Positions 23,801-35,700 of a stretch of DNA of 64,000 bases are shown here, one piece after another. The DNA is taken from positions 2,004,208 through 2,068,207 of the forward strand of contig QRFJ01000021.1 of the NCBI GenBank assembly GCA_006176705.1, given 5' to 3'. The notes under the pieces are model-generated. The model was not told the DNA's origin, did not search any database, and saw nothing but the letters and a program-made list of their open reading frames with translations. Source of the stretch: Cocos nucifera (Eukaryota; Streptophyta; Magnoliopsida; Arecales; Arecaceae). How positions within the stretch are numbered: the first letter of the stretch is position 1; every line of letters starts with the position of its first letter. A program made the position numbers and the translations under genes.

Positions 23801-26450
23801 GTTCCCTTTAACGTATGGCACAGACGATCCTAATTAGCTTCTTCTTCTTCGTCGTCGTCTTCTCTTTTGAATGGAATGATCCTAATTTACTTCACTAGAT
23901 TATGTGTGGGATGATGGGAGTAAGGTGCGATCAGGGTTGGAGCAATAGGCAGCTACCTTGAGCTGAACCGGTAACGCCCTCTGCCCCGTGACTCAAAAAA
24001 AATGTGGCATTTGTCTAAAAATTCATGTTACATAGATTCAGCCATGGTTGACAGCATGACAGTGCGACCTGGGACATCTTGCCACCGTCCATATCCTACG
24101 AATGGCATAAGGTCTCATGGATTTAATGCATCTCATCAACCAAACGTACCTTGAAGTCGACGTGGTGTTCGAAGATTTCTTAAACCAGTCATCCCTTAAT
24201 TAACCCCAACTGTAAGTATAAGAAGCATGTCAGACACTTATTTTCTTAAAATTCGAACATAGGACATCCTCGAAAATAGATAAGGGACCAGTGCAGGGTA
24301 ATAGCCCGGTTTGCCGAAGTGTGAAGTCATCACGCAAGAATATGTCTATATATGTACCTTAAATGGACTAGGTCCTCAAACTCAAGGCTAGCCATCCCTC
24401 CTGAATTGCCATGGATAAAATTATAGAAAGCAAAAAGAATAAGAATGCACTCCAAGTGTCAAGGAAGAGCCAAACTACATGGTCCTTCACGAGCATTGCG
24501 TAAGAGGGGAGAGAAAGCTAGGAGAGATTGATAAAAGATAGATTCTCTTTCCTCGGATTGGGCGCTATCTTCCCCTCACCATCCCCTCGATCCATCCATG
24601 CATGCCCTGATACCTTCTCCCATTTATTTCACTGCACAAATTTTCCTACAGTTCAGACCAGAAAAAAATATGAGAGAGAGAGTAATAAATGGAGAAAGAT
24701 ATGGAAAGGTTTGCATGGATGGAACCATGCAGATAAACAGCAGCATCCATTTTTGATCGAATCTCACCATGTTGTCATATCTTGTGTCAAATGCCGTGCA
24801 TGAAGCAATAGAGCCAGATGCCACTCCCTTTTTTTTTGAAAAAAAACATGTTGCAACTCCTTTTCGTGGCTGTCACGTATAAATTATCGCTACCATGGGA
24901 AACAAACATGTATGGGACGCAAGCGTGGGAAGCAAGCCACATGTGAAACAAAAGCAGGTGGCGACAGAGGGGTTATCAAATGGAAGACTGGTGCAATGGA
25001 GATGGCACCCCACTCCTCTTTGAAGATATACTGCAGTGGACTGGACTCCGAATTGTAATACCCTCGTACATTGTTGTGTGTGTGAGAGAGGGTTGGGATT
25101 CTGGATCTCTTCCAAACATTATCCATAAACTTTCAGAAAAAAAGGAGCGCCAACTAGATGTACTAATAATTGATAAATACTGTTTTTTTCGTCAAGTAGA
25201 TAGCAAATTAAAAGCTTATAACTTGAAGTTTTTATGTAATTCATTTGGACCAAAGTTTTTGTCCATGACACCTAGACCTTCAATTCGCAATATCCAAATC
25301 TCCCAATATCATGCACCCCACCCCACCCCGCAAAAAAACTTGGTTTGTGCTACTTTAGCAATTATAAAGTTTACGGAAACTTAGCATATTTATTAAAATA
25401 GACTTTCCTCTTTTTAATAAAATATATGGAAAAGAGAGGTGTGCATATATGTATGTGTATGCATAAAGAATTGCATAGAGAAGGATGGCTAAGGTATTGA
25501 ACCGGAAGGACTAGAAAGGGTAACCATCCAGGAGAAGAGGGGCCATTGGGAGAGAGGTATGGTGGATGTCGCCTTTATCCCAATGAATTTTCTTTTTACT
25601 ATCGAAAATACAAACTCTTCCTTCTCTTAACTGTTGATTTTCTTCTTTTTGGGTACTTATCCCTTGATTGCTACATTACATTTCTTTTAGACGGTCATAA
25701 AAGTGCCAACATATTCCCATGTGCCACGTCAAATCCCAATATATCCTAAGATTGTTCTTAATATTTTCTCTATGCAATTGATAAGCATCGAAACAACCAC
25801 AATCCCATTATTAGTATCATAACATTTATGGAAGAAATAACCAAAGACCATAAGCAAGCATTATTCATGGAATTCATTCCATGGATCATTAGAGAAAAAA
25901 AAAACATTAAAAATGTGTGTTTTGTTCTCTTATATGTCATTTAAGATACCCGTGCAACTAAACAATTCTCTCAACAAATATACGGCACCTCACAGTTGCT
26001 AATTAATTTTTTTTTTTTTTCCTCACTGCCTTTAAAATGTATTAGTTGTAGTCCATGCATGATAAAGTATTTTGGGTACCATAAAAATATGCATATTGTT
26101 GCATGTTACAGATAGAAAATCTCCAGCAAGATGAGCTCTTTGCTCTGTTGTTGTATTTAATAAATAATAACCTTTGGACTTCGCAATGGTTCCTTAACGC
26201 TCCTGACATTACCGCAAAGAATGGTGTCATAATTAGTCAACTCATCAGTGCTGCTTTTTGAATACAATATTTTATAATTTTCTCAAATTAGAAGGATGGG
26301 TTATATGTTTGGCAATTTTTTTTTTTTTTTTTTTTTTTTATAATAAAGTTTAACAATGAAAGCCAGCCAATGTTTCTTGAAACTTTCCTTTTTCTCAATT
26401 CTATATATATTTTCGACTTGAATTTTTCGTGGAACTTTCTATTTTTTAGC
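14843..26450. other. Long intergenic region without recognisable genes
   Basis: The first few hundred bases probably hold the 3' UTR of the U-box gene. The rest is AT-rich with poly-T or poly-A runs (about 17981-18004, 18533-18550, 26317-26340) and a TA/GA microsatellite (about 15343-15380). Irregular repeats of a phrase like GGTTGAGTGGCTGGTGCATTGC occur between 15870 and 16740. Open frames are short (the longest, 24980-25384 and 19240-19578, show no family motifs) and were not called. I found no transposon ends or tRNA genes, but divergent repeats could be missed by eye. Confidence 0.5.
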
Positions 26451-26529
26451 CATCTCCCAGGAAGACTTCGGGCCCACCCAGGCCAGCGGATTATGGGCGG
26501 CCACCATGTTCAGGTGGTCCCCACTTTTC

Positions 26530-26900
26530 AGTATTCCACGTGGCAAAATGATAGGCCCTCGTAATGCCGGTTTTGACAAGAACGCAATAACGCAATCGCC
26601 CGCCACGTCAGCTGAAGGAGGTGGTGCGGCAACCCGCCGGTAACCGTACCTCTGTATCTGGTTTGGAAGCGGTAGACACGCCCACGTGTCGGTCATGTCA
26701 CGGTGGACCCCGATTATGGATGACGGCTAGGAGGCTCTCTGAATTATGCTACCGGGGACACAGCTGTCACCCTCCCATCTACTTACTTTATGCTCTCCCT
26801 CCATGCGATCCTCCCCTCCTCTCTCTATATATCTCCCCTCTCCAAAGAAATCTCTCCAGGAAAATAGAAAGAGAGTAGTAATGCAGTCCAGAGACTAGCA
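26530..26900 (+). promoter_or_regulatory. Promoter of the bHLH gene with G-boxes and TATA box
   Basis: Two perfect palindromic G-boxes CACGTG lie at 26537-26542 (within CCACGTGG) and 26683-26688 (CCCACGTGTCGG, also ABRE-like). A third ACGT core, CCACGTCA, is at 26603-26610. A TATA box TATATAT at 26826-26832 follows, so transcription probably begins near 26855-26865. A five-codon upstream frame starts at about 26881. The CDS starts at 27047 just after a possible acceptor CTACAG, so a small intron may separate this leader from the start codon. G-boxes are bound by bHLH and bZIP factors. Confidence 0.6.
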
Positions 26901-27046
26901 CCATTCCCTCGTCCGTGGCCTACATATATGTTTTTTTTTTGTGACGGGAAAGATGAAGGGAGCACATAAAGGATTCAATTATTAAGAGAGAATATTAAGG
27001 ATTCAATTTTTTTTTATTCTTTTACCTACAGTTCGTTGGCTACAAG

Positions 27047-29832
27047 ATGGTGCGATGGCTCGAAGCTCCTCCTTCCGACCTCTCTGTCTTAGATCGACAA
27101 AGAGCATGTCTCAATGGGCAACAACAACAACATCGGCAGCAATTGGCTGATGTTGGACATATTGTTCCTCTTCCAACCCCAATGCAATCGCTTCACAACA
27201 CTAATGATCGCAAGGGTAGCGGAAATATTAGTTACATTCACAACCAAATTGGCAGTCATGGCAATGGCTGGCCAAATCTTGCTTGCACTAAATATTTTGC
27301 CATTGGTGCTGCCACTACTGGGGAGGAGGAAACAAGTATCAAGGAGCAGAGCGACAATTCGAGGAAGAGAAAGGTTGAGAAGATCTCTAACCAAAAGGTA
27401 ACATCGGCTATTCCTCTCCTTCTAAATCTTTTAAGATTTTACAACATGTTTCAAACTCAAGAAAAATAAGACAGTATTTTTCTATGCAAATTATAAACAC
27501 ATTTTGCATCTAGGCATTAAATAAAAATTATGAAGGTATTGCGAACTTCAGAATATTTATCAGCTCTCTGCACTAACTTATTGCCTTTTTTTGCTCACAG
27601 CTCAAAGTTTGGTGTTTTATTAACATGACAATGCTAAAGTTCTAACGAAATCCTTCTGTGAGAATTAAAGAAAATTCAGAAACAAGCTTCGCTAGCATGC
27701 ATGAATGCAAATCAAAGCATAAAAGTCATCTTCTGTCGAACAGGTGGGATGTGGCAACACTGCAGAGGATGGCATGAAAGATAAGAGAGTGAAAGAAGAC
27801 AGAGAAAGAGGAGGAGCAGCAGCAAAAGAGAGCCCACAAGCCAACAACAGAAGGGAGGCCTCGGGAGACGCCTCCAAGGAGAACGTTAGGCCACGAAAGA
27901 CCGACTACATCCATGTCAGAGCCCGTCGAGGCCAGGCCACAGATAGCCATAGCTTGGCTGAGAGGGTAAGTTTGCTTCTCATATCCAGCCTTCACTTCTC
28001 CCTGCTCTTATCAGTATCTCTCTGTTTCCAAACTAATTATGAGTCGTTTTGTGGTGTAGGTGAGGAGGGAGAGGATCAGTGAGAGGATGAAGTATCTGCA
28101 GGAGTTGGTGCCCGGGTGCAATAACATCACTGGGAAAGCCGGCATACTTGATCAGATCATTAACTATGTCCAGTCTCTCCAAAGGCAAGTCGAGGTAGTT
28201 GTCAACTTCCTCTGTTTTCTATAGGCCCATTTCTTTTCCATCAAAAAACGAAGGTTCGAAAAGGTTTTGATTTGTTCTTTCTTAATTTTTTCGTCTCTGG
28301 ATTTGAAACAGTTCTTGTCCATGAAGCTTGCCGCAGCGAACCCGAGGCTGGACTTCGACATTGATAATTTCTTCAACAGAGAGGTGAATGTTGTATCATT
28401 TTTACAAGTAAAATTTTGATCTCAGATCTGTAGCATTTCCCCGCTCCTTAAGCTGAAAGAGAGAGGGAAATAGTTTTTGATAGAAAGAGAAGCTACCATT
28501 TTATAGTTTCAATTGATGGTCATCAGAAAAAAGGAAAAAAAAACATCAAAACAGAATCACAAATATTATGCCCATGAAAATTGTTGGGCTTTGCCCATGG
28601 TGTGGCCATGGCTAGTGAGGGACTCCGAGAAAAGCTAATGCACTCACCTTTGGAGCACCCAAAATGTACAACCTTCTACCATCAAAAATAAAAAAGAAAT
28701 CTTACTTTGGATGGTACTATCTCTTACTGCTTGGTTAAAAGGACCTATCCAAGTGGCACCAGTCCTTGTTAAAAGGACCTATCCAAGTGGCACCAGTCCT
28801 TGTTAAAAGGACCGATCCAAGTGGCACCAGTCCTTGTTTAATCTCGATGAGTAAAGCTTCAGTTCTACGAGCAGTGGCTCGGTTTGCCTGGGAGCCTGCT
28901 CTCCAGCTTGGATGAGGTGGGTGGGTGGCGATTAGCTCCACCTTATCCATTAAAACAAACAAACGAAAAAAAAATTGTCAGATAAGTTGTTGTATGAGGT
29001 GGTTTTAATATTAGCATTTATTTGGTTGCCAAACTCTATTTGCCGTGTCATATTAGCTAAAATTATTAGACTTTTTATGGTTATTTGTTAATCTGAATCT
29101 TTTTAATATTGTATAGATAAACCTAGCTCGCAATTCTGGAGTCATACCAGTGACGGATATGTCATCTGAGCGATTGGATCCGTCTTATATTCAGTTCACC
29201 TGCTTGCATCCAACAAGTGCTTGTTGTGGACTTGACATGGCTATGGGTTCCTCAGATATAGTCCTCCACAGAACCATGAGCTTGCCTGCATCAGTGCCTG
29301 GGGCAATCTTGGATTCAAGTCTCAATGTAATTACTTCTAAAACCATGTTCATGAAGTCTATTAAGATTCAGAGAATGGGTTGAAACTAGCAGCCACCAGC
29401 CCTTAATAACATTTTAAGGACATTTTCAGGTTAATGGATCTTCTTCTTCCTGGAACACTGGCTTGCAGAACCTCTATGGTGTGGAAGTTCTTCAAGGAAG
29501 GGGTCCTGCCTTTCCCTTTCAATCACTGCAAGGTAAAGATAGGACTATCCTATTTGAAGGACATGGAAATATGTAGAAAAAGGGCAGCATTTCCTCACCA
29601 CAGATGTTTTCTACAAAGGGAAACCATTTTTATATATACATGGTCATAGGATGGTTGATCATTTTTATATCAGACCATACTTTGCAAAATAAATTGGTTA
29701 ATAATAGGTCAAGATAATATCATGCTATCAGAATTCAGAACTATTCAGAATGACACATTATTTCTTATGGATTTTTTTTTTTTGGCAGGTGATATCCTAC
29801 CTCGCAATCTCGAACTCGAAATGGAGATGTAA
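27047..29832 (+). CDS. bHLH transcription factor, subfamily XII (CIB/BEE/HBI1-like)
   Basis: Seven exons join in frame: 27047-27397, 27744-27965, 28060-28194, 28312-28383, 29117-29326, 29430-29532 and 29789-29832, giving 378 codons. All introns are GT-AG. Residues about 172-245 hold the DNA-binding and dimerisation domain: [40 protein letters not shown], then [20 protein letters not shown] and [12 protein letters not shown]. The basic region has His186, Glu190 and Arg194, the H-E-R triad that contacts CACGTG, so a nuclear G-box-binding dimer is predicted. The first exon encodes a Gln-rich stretch and a Lys/Arg patch (SRKRKVEK) that could aid nuclear import. The [20 protein letters not shown] signature is typical of the subfamily that includes CIB1, BEE1-3 and HBI1, linked to light, brassinosteroid and growth control. 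The exact orthologue is unclear. Intron 4 carries a 34-bp triplicate. Confidence 0.88.
28734..28835 (+). repeat. Tandem repeat, 34 bp x 3, in a bHLH intron
   Basis: Three adjacent 34-bp units, each beginning GTTAAAAGGACC and ending GGCACCAGTCCTT, lie at 28734-28767, 28768-28801 and 28802-28835. Copies 1 and 2 look identical and copy 3 differs by one base (GACCTATCC to GACCGATCC). The repeat lies wholly within the intron 28384-29116, so it does not affect the protein. The near identity points to a recent expansion. Confidence 0.92.
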
Positions 29833-30834
29833 GCATATATTAAAAATTCTTGGAGGTTAAATATCCAATTCGAAGCTCTAAGATTCTTTAGCAAACACAT
29901 ATGATATGTACGATCCACCTCCGAAAAGAAAGTACATATGTATTCAGACACCATGGCAGTAAAAAGAACCATGTGTATCATATTGACCGTACATTGTGTG
30001 ACAACTATTGCAAATTGATCTGATCAAGCATGAACTACTTCTCATTGAAATAAACTCCCAAAGTGATGTTTATGTTGAAGGACTAAAAAAAAAAGAAGAA
30101 AGAAATCCATCCATGATCTATAACAAGCTGTTTACGATAATATAAACTTTCAAAAATCAAAACCTGCAGTTTTTTTGTCTTGGTTTATGCCTTCAAAGAA
30201 GACTATAAAGGTAGAAAAAGAGATGGAAGTACCCTTGTATATTCCATTTTGCAATTTGACTCGAGCAACCTTCTGAGATCCAACTTCCTATGCAAAAATT
30301 CTGATATGAGGCTTTAATAATCTTAAATAAATGATCATATATGCAAAAATTAATGGATAACATGCATTTACAAATTTATGTACTACTTCATTAGAGGAAA
30401 TCAATTAACAAGCATGAACATTAGTCAATTTGCAAATATTTTATATGGAATAAAATTGTTATGGTATCTTTGAAGCCATAGCCGCCGCATGTGCCTGACC
30501 TTTCATTTTCATTTGTGTAGGTGTGGACCATTATGACTAGATATTGTTCTACTATCCTGAATTTGTTCCAAATATCTTGCCTAGCTTTCATTGCACCTTC
30601 AAGCCACCTTTCCTATGGGTTTATGTAAGGTTTGCCCCCTTGGTGTTAGGCATAAAATACCATATTAGAATCGAACCGGCATATGGTATAGAGAGCATAC
30701 TGAATATTCAGTAATGTTGAGCCAGCCCCCGTATCGAGCAAGTCAATACTATAAAAGAATGATATCTTTATGAAATTTGAGATGGTAAACCTTGAATCTA
30801 TATGATTTAGTTTCATCTTTCATTCCTTTCTCTT
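29833..30834. other. 3' flank of the bHLH gene, nothing further recognised
   Basis: The 3' UTR of the bHLH gene should begin here, since the stop codon is at 29830-29832. The remainder is AT-rich non-coding sequence with no family I recognise, up to the target duplication of the MITE at 30835. Confidence 0.5.
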
Positions 30835-31032
30835 GTTTACAAGGGAGAAATACTTTGTGCATCGTATGTGGTGTAGTAAAATTGATGTGCAGCGCATCAT
30901 CCAATTACATTGGATCATGTAATCACCGCTTTCCAATATGCATTTAATACTTATAATTCTATTTTTTTATTTAAAATTTTAAATAATGAAAATGCTTTTC
31001 CTCTTTTGAAAAAACTATAACTATATTATAAC

Positions 31033-32102
31033 TGTTGACGCAGAATCTGGTCGTCGTCGGAATTCGTTGGAGTAAAGACCGATGAGGTCGCCGTTGGGGA
31101 CCTGCAAAACAACGTCCCGTCCGGAGCCGGTGGGGGGTGGCTCCGGTAGGACCCTTCGACGATCAAATCAGCTCCAGTCAATAGGAATGGAGTGCTCGGT
31201 AGAATTTTTGAGGAAGAGAAAAGGGTTTTCAGAACCTGACGTAAGTGTATCCGAATGGTCCTTTTTATAGAGGGAGCTTGTTGTAACCGCCTTGATTAAT
31301 GATTGTCGTAACTGTCCTGATCAATATTGGTCGTTATTAACTTGATAAATGCCGATCGTTATTGACTCGATAAATGCCGATCGTTATTATTGTGTAACCG
31401 TAGCGGGATTGTCTGCAGGAATCCATCATAAGAAGTTCGACTTTTATGAAAGTTCGGCCATTGAGAAGTCCGTCTGGCTGGCTTTTATGAAAGTTCGATT
31501 GAACTCCGCAGCAGTAATCCCTCAACCAAACTTCTCAGCTTACTCCTCGACCGAACTTCTTCGGGAGCCAGACTCCTCCCAGACACCCCCTTCAGCCAGC
31601 CGAACTCCTCAGCGGCCGAGCTCCTTTGGACTTCCAGCGGTCGAACTTTCAGTGGCCGAACTTCTATAGAAGCCAAACTTCTTACGGACCGTTGATGGAT
31701 TCCTGCAGGCAATTCTACTACTAAACGGTTACACGATAATAACGATCGACATTTATCAAGTCAATAACGATCGACCTTTAAAGTCAATAATGATCGACAT
31801 TGATCAGAACAGTTATGACAATCATTAATCATGGTAGTTACGATAAGCTCCCTCTATAAAAAGGACCCTCCAGATATGCTTACACCAGGTTCTAAAAAAC
31901 CCTTCTCTCCTCCTCTAAACTTGACCAAACTCCACATTGAGCACTTCATTCCTGTTGACTGGAGCTGACTTGATCGTCGGAGAATCCTTCCGGAGCCATC
32001 CCCCACCGACTCCGGATGGAACTTTATTTTGCAGGTCCCGGCGGCGACCTCATCGACCTCCACTCCAACGGATTCTGACGACGACCAGATTCTGCGTCAA
32101 CA
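31033..32102. mobile_element. Two type A LTR pieces in inverted orientation
   Basis: The left piece (31033 to about 31490) is a minus-orientation LTR starting TGTTGACGCAGAATCTGG. The right piece (about 31495-32102) is plus orientation and ends TCTGCGTCAACA. Both therefore expose their 3' LTR ends outward and are joined in the middle through truncated U3 sequence. Each contains a TATA region (on minus near 31268, on plus near 31855). The flanks (ATAAC and ACAAG) do not match, so this is not a simple insertion; an inversion or aberrant integration is likely. Confidence 0.8.
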
Positions 32103-32168
32103 ACAAGAATGCCCCTCTCTTTTTATGACATATGTGCGCATGAAGTCATAATTTAATCTTATAATATG

Positions 32169-32741
32169 TGTTGGAGATAAATCCCGCTCCTGTCGAAGTC
32201 AAGTTCGGTGTCCAGCCTGATGCGGTCAGTAGCTACGGAAGAACTTCGGCGAATGGTTCTTGGTCGAACTATTACAGTCGATCGAACTGATAAGCGGTCG
32301 AGCCCCTTCGGACTCTCAACGGTCGAACTCCTCAAGCGGCCGTTCCTTCAGCCGACCGATCTCCACAGCAGTAATCCCTCAACCGAACTTCTCAGCTTAC
32401 TCCTCGATCGGACTTCTTCGAAAGTCGGACTCCTCCCAGACACCCCCTTCAGCCAGCCGAACTCCTCAGTGGTCGAGCTCCTTCGGACTCCCAGCGGTCG
32501 AGCTTCTAGTGGTCGAACTTCTAGGGAAGCCGAACTTCTTACTGACTGTTGACGGATTCCTGCAAGCGATCCCACTGAGCACTCCATTCCTGTTGATTGG
32601 ATCTGACTTGATCGTCGGAGGGTCCTGTCGGAGCCACCCTTCACCGGCTCTGGATGGGACTTTGTTTTGCAGATCCCCGACGGCGACCTCATTGGCCTCT
32701 ACTTCAGCAGATTTCGGCGATGACTAGTTTCTGCGTCAACA
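32169..32741 (+). repeat. 5' LTR (type A, internally deleted)
   Basis: The LTR begins TGTTGGAGATAAATCCC and ends TCTGCGTCAACA. Compared with the other type A LTRs of about 740-830 bp it is short: the U3 repeat block and TATA region between GCGATCCCACT (about 32570) and GAGCACTCCATTCC (32577 onward) are missing. The LTR has thus lost its core promoter. The sequence just after it (GATTGATGCTAGAAGG, 32742-32757) corresponds to the primer-binding site GATTGGCGCTAGAGG in the sister element near 44290-44304. Confidence 0.85.
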
Positions 32742-32763
32742 GATTGATGCTAGAAGGAGGACT

Positions 32764-35700
32764 TTGAACCTTCGAGGTTCTCTTGTTCTTAGAGGAGTGC
32801 TTGGCGATGATTTCTCTCTCCGGAGATCCCTTTCTTCCTCACTAGAGTTCTCTCCCGAAGAGAAAATGCCTCGAGAGCTTCGACTTGGCGATTGGCAGCC
32901 TGCACGTCAGATCCGTCTGTTCCCGTCTCAGCCCCGGCAGCACAGTTTTCACATGAAGCCATCACAGACGTGGAGCAGTTCAACCTGCTGGTCGGGTCTG
33001 GAGCCCCGTCGAGATGATGCTGACCGTGCGACAACTTCCGCCGGGGACTTTACCAGCAAACCCACCATGAAGACGCGAGGAACCGACCTTAAGGAAAAGT
33101 ATTTGGGCATACTAATCGCCCTTAGGAAGGAGAAACGGAGAGCAAAAGTTCTCCCACAGAAAGTTTCACAAGAAGGTCGGAATGAAGTTCGGCGAAAGCG
33201 AAGCCGAACTCCCCCTCGAAGCTCATCGCTCAAGTCAGGCCGAACTCCTCCCATCTCGAGTATGTCATCAACGAAACCCCCTACAAAGAATTCATGGGGG
33301 GCGGAATGAAGTTTGGCCGCGTCCATAGAGGCAGAATGAAGTTCGGCCATGTCCACGACCCCCTAAGCACGAGCGAGGCCGAACTCAGCCTCGAATCTCA
33401 TCATCGAGGAAGCCCCGACAAAGGGGCATGAAGTTCTCCCGGAATGAAGTTCGGTGCAAGGAAAATCGAACTCCCCCTCGAGCTCGTCGTCAAAGAAGTT
33501 CTCCCATGGAGGGTCTCGTGGGAAAGCGGAACGAAGTTTGGTACAAGCGAGCGGAATGAAGTTCTCCCAGAACGAAGTTCGGTGCAAGGAAAGCCGAGCT
33601 CCCCCTCGAGCTCTCCGTCAAGGAAGTACGAACAAAAGAAGCGGAAAGTACTCCCACGGAGGGTTTTGCGGAAAAACGGAATGAAGTTTGACGCAAGCGA
33701 AAGCGGAACGAAGTCCTCCCGTGGAACGAAGTTCGGCGCAAGCGAGGACGGAATGCAAGCGAGGGCGGAATGAAGTCCTCCCGTGGAATGAAGTTCGGCG
33801 CAAGCGAGGGCGGGATGAAGTTCTCCAAAATGAAGTTCGGCGCAAGTGAGGCCGAATGAAGTTCACCAAATGAGGCTGAACACCACCTCGAAGCTCATCA
33901 TCGAGGAAGCCCTGAAAAAGGAGCATGAAGTCCTCCCATGGAAGCTTTCGCGGGAAAGCGTAACGAAGTTCGGCGCAAGCGGGCGGAACGAAGTTCTCCC
34001 GCGGGAATGAAGTTCGACGCAAGTGAGGCCGAACTCCCCCTCAAATCTCATCGTTGGTGTTGGGGATAAATCCCGCTCCAGCCGAAGTCTAGCTCGATGC
34101 TTAGCCTAATGCAACCAGTAGCCGCAGAAGAGCTTCGGCAGACGGGCTTCAGCCGAACTCCAAGCGATCGAGCTTCTTCCAACCCATTCAGTCGGTCGAG
34201 CTACTTAGCGATCGAACTCTCCACCGACCGAGCTTCGGATTCCCAGCGGTCGAACTCCTCAGCGAACGAGCCTTAGCCGAACCACTTAGCAACCGAAGTC
34301 CTTCAACCGGGCCTCAGTCGAGCTTCTTCGGGCCTCTCAGCGGCTGAACTCCTCAATGGACGTCCATCGGCCGAACTTCGTCCGACCGAGCTCTTGCCGA
34401 ACCCCTCCAGCCAGCCGAACTCCTCCAGCGGCCGTCCCTTCAGCCGATCCGAGCTCCTTCAATTCCAAGCGGTCCGAACTCCTCAAGCGACGGTCCCTTC
34501 AGCCAGCCGAGCTCCTTCAATTTCCAAGCGGCCGAACTCCTCAAGCGGTCGTCCCTTCATCCGACCGAGCTCCTTTAATTCCAAGCGGCCGAACTCCGCA
34601 AGCGGCCGTCCCTTCAGTCGGCCGAGCTCCTTCAATTCCAAGTGGTCGAACTTCCAAGCGACCGAGCCTTAGCCGCGCACCTCCGACCAAACGCCTGTGG
34701 GAGCCGAGCTCCTCCCGAGCTTTTCTTTCAGTCGAACTCTCCTACAAGTCCGAACTCCTCTGGACGAACCATCACTGTCAGTCCGCAATAGACAACAAGT
34801 TCGGACGACATGGCCACCACTACTGACGACGCCACTCTCTCCGTAACCAGCCCCATGCAGCCCACGATCCACCAGTATGGCTGTCACCATCCATCTGACG
34901 ATGTCTTTCTCTCCATAACCAGTCCCATGCGGCCCACGATCCGCCAGTATGGCTGTCATCATCCACCTGACGACGCCTTCCTATCCATACCGAACTCCAT
35001 GCGGTCCCAACGGCTCTCTGCCAGACGGTATGGCCATCACCATCAACTAAGCTCCTTCTATAAAGGGCCCTCCAGATACGCTAATCTCTAATCTCTCTGA
35101 TCTCTAAGCTCTCCTCTTCTTCTCTAAGCTCCGAAACTCATTTCGAGCACTCCATTCCTGTTGGCTAGAGCTGACTTGAGCGTCGGAGGGTCCTACCGGA
35201 GCCACCCCCCACCGGCTTCGGACAGTACTTTATTTTGCAGGTCCTCGATGGCGACCTCAGCGGCCTCGACTCTAGCGACCTTCGACGATGACCAGTTTCT
35301 ACACCAATAGTTGGAATGAAGTTCGGTGCAAGCAACTCCCACTCGAGTATGTCTTCAACCCCTACAAAGATTTCATAGGAGGTGAGATGAAGTTCGGCCG
35401 TGCTCACGACCGCCTCAGAGCAAGCGAGGACTCCCTCTCGAGTATGACTCCAAGGAAGCTCCGACAAAGGGGCATGAAGTTCTCCCACAGGTTTCACAAA
35501 GGGATGGAATGAAGTTCGGCCGCGCTTACGACCTCCCCAGTGCAAGTGAGGCCGAACTTCACCTCGAGCTCGCCATCAAGGAATTTTCGATAGAAGGGCG
35601 CGAAGAAGTCCACCAGCTGCCAAGACCAGAAGGGTTGCGGTCTTCCCCAAACAAGCGCGATAGAAATAAGTACTGTCTCTACCATCGCAACCACGACCAC

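Noticed and set aside
23930..24000. Possible tRNA-like sequence (GCGATCAGGGTTGGAGC..GTAACGCC)
   Set aside because: No cloverleaf with proper acceptor and T-arm could be drawn.
24490..24600. Resemblance to a miR390 hairpin (AAGCTAGGAGAGATTG and GGCGCTATCTTCCCC)
   Set aside because: The first part has several mismatches to mature miR390, and the two parts do not pair well with each other in the expected geometry.
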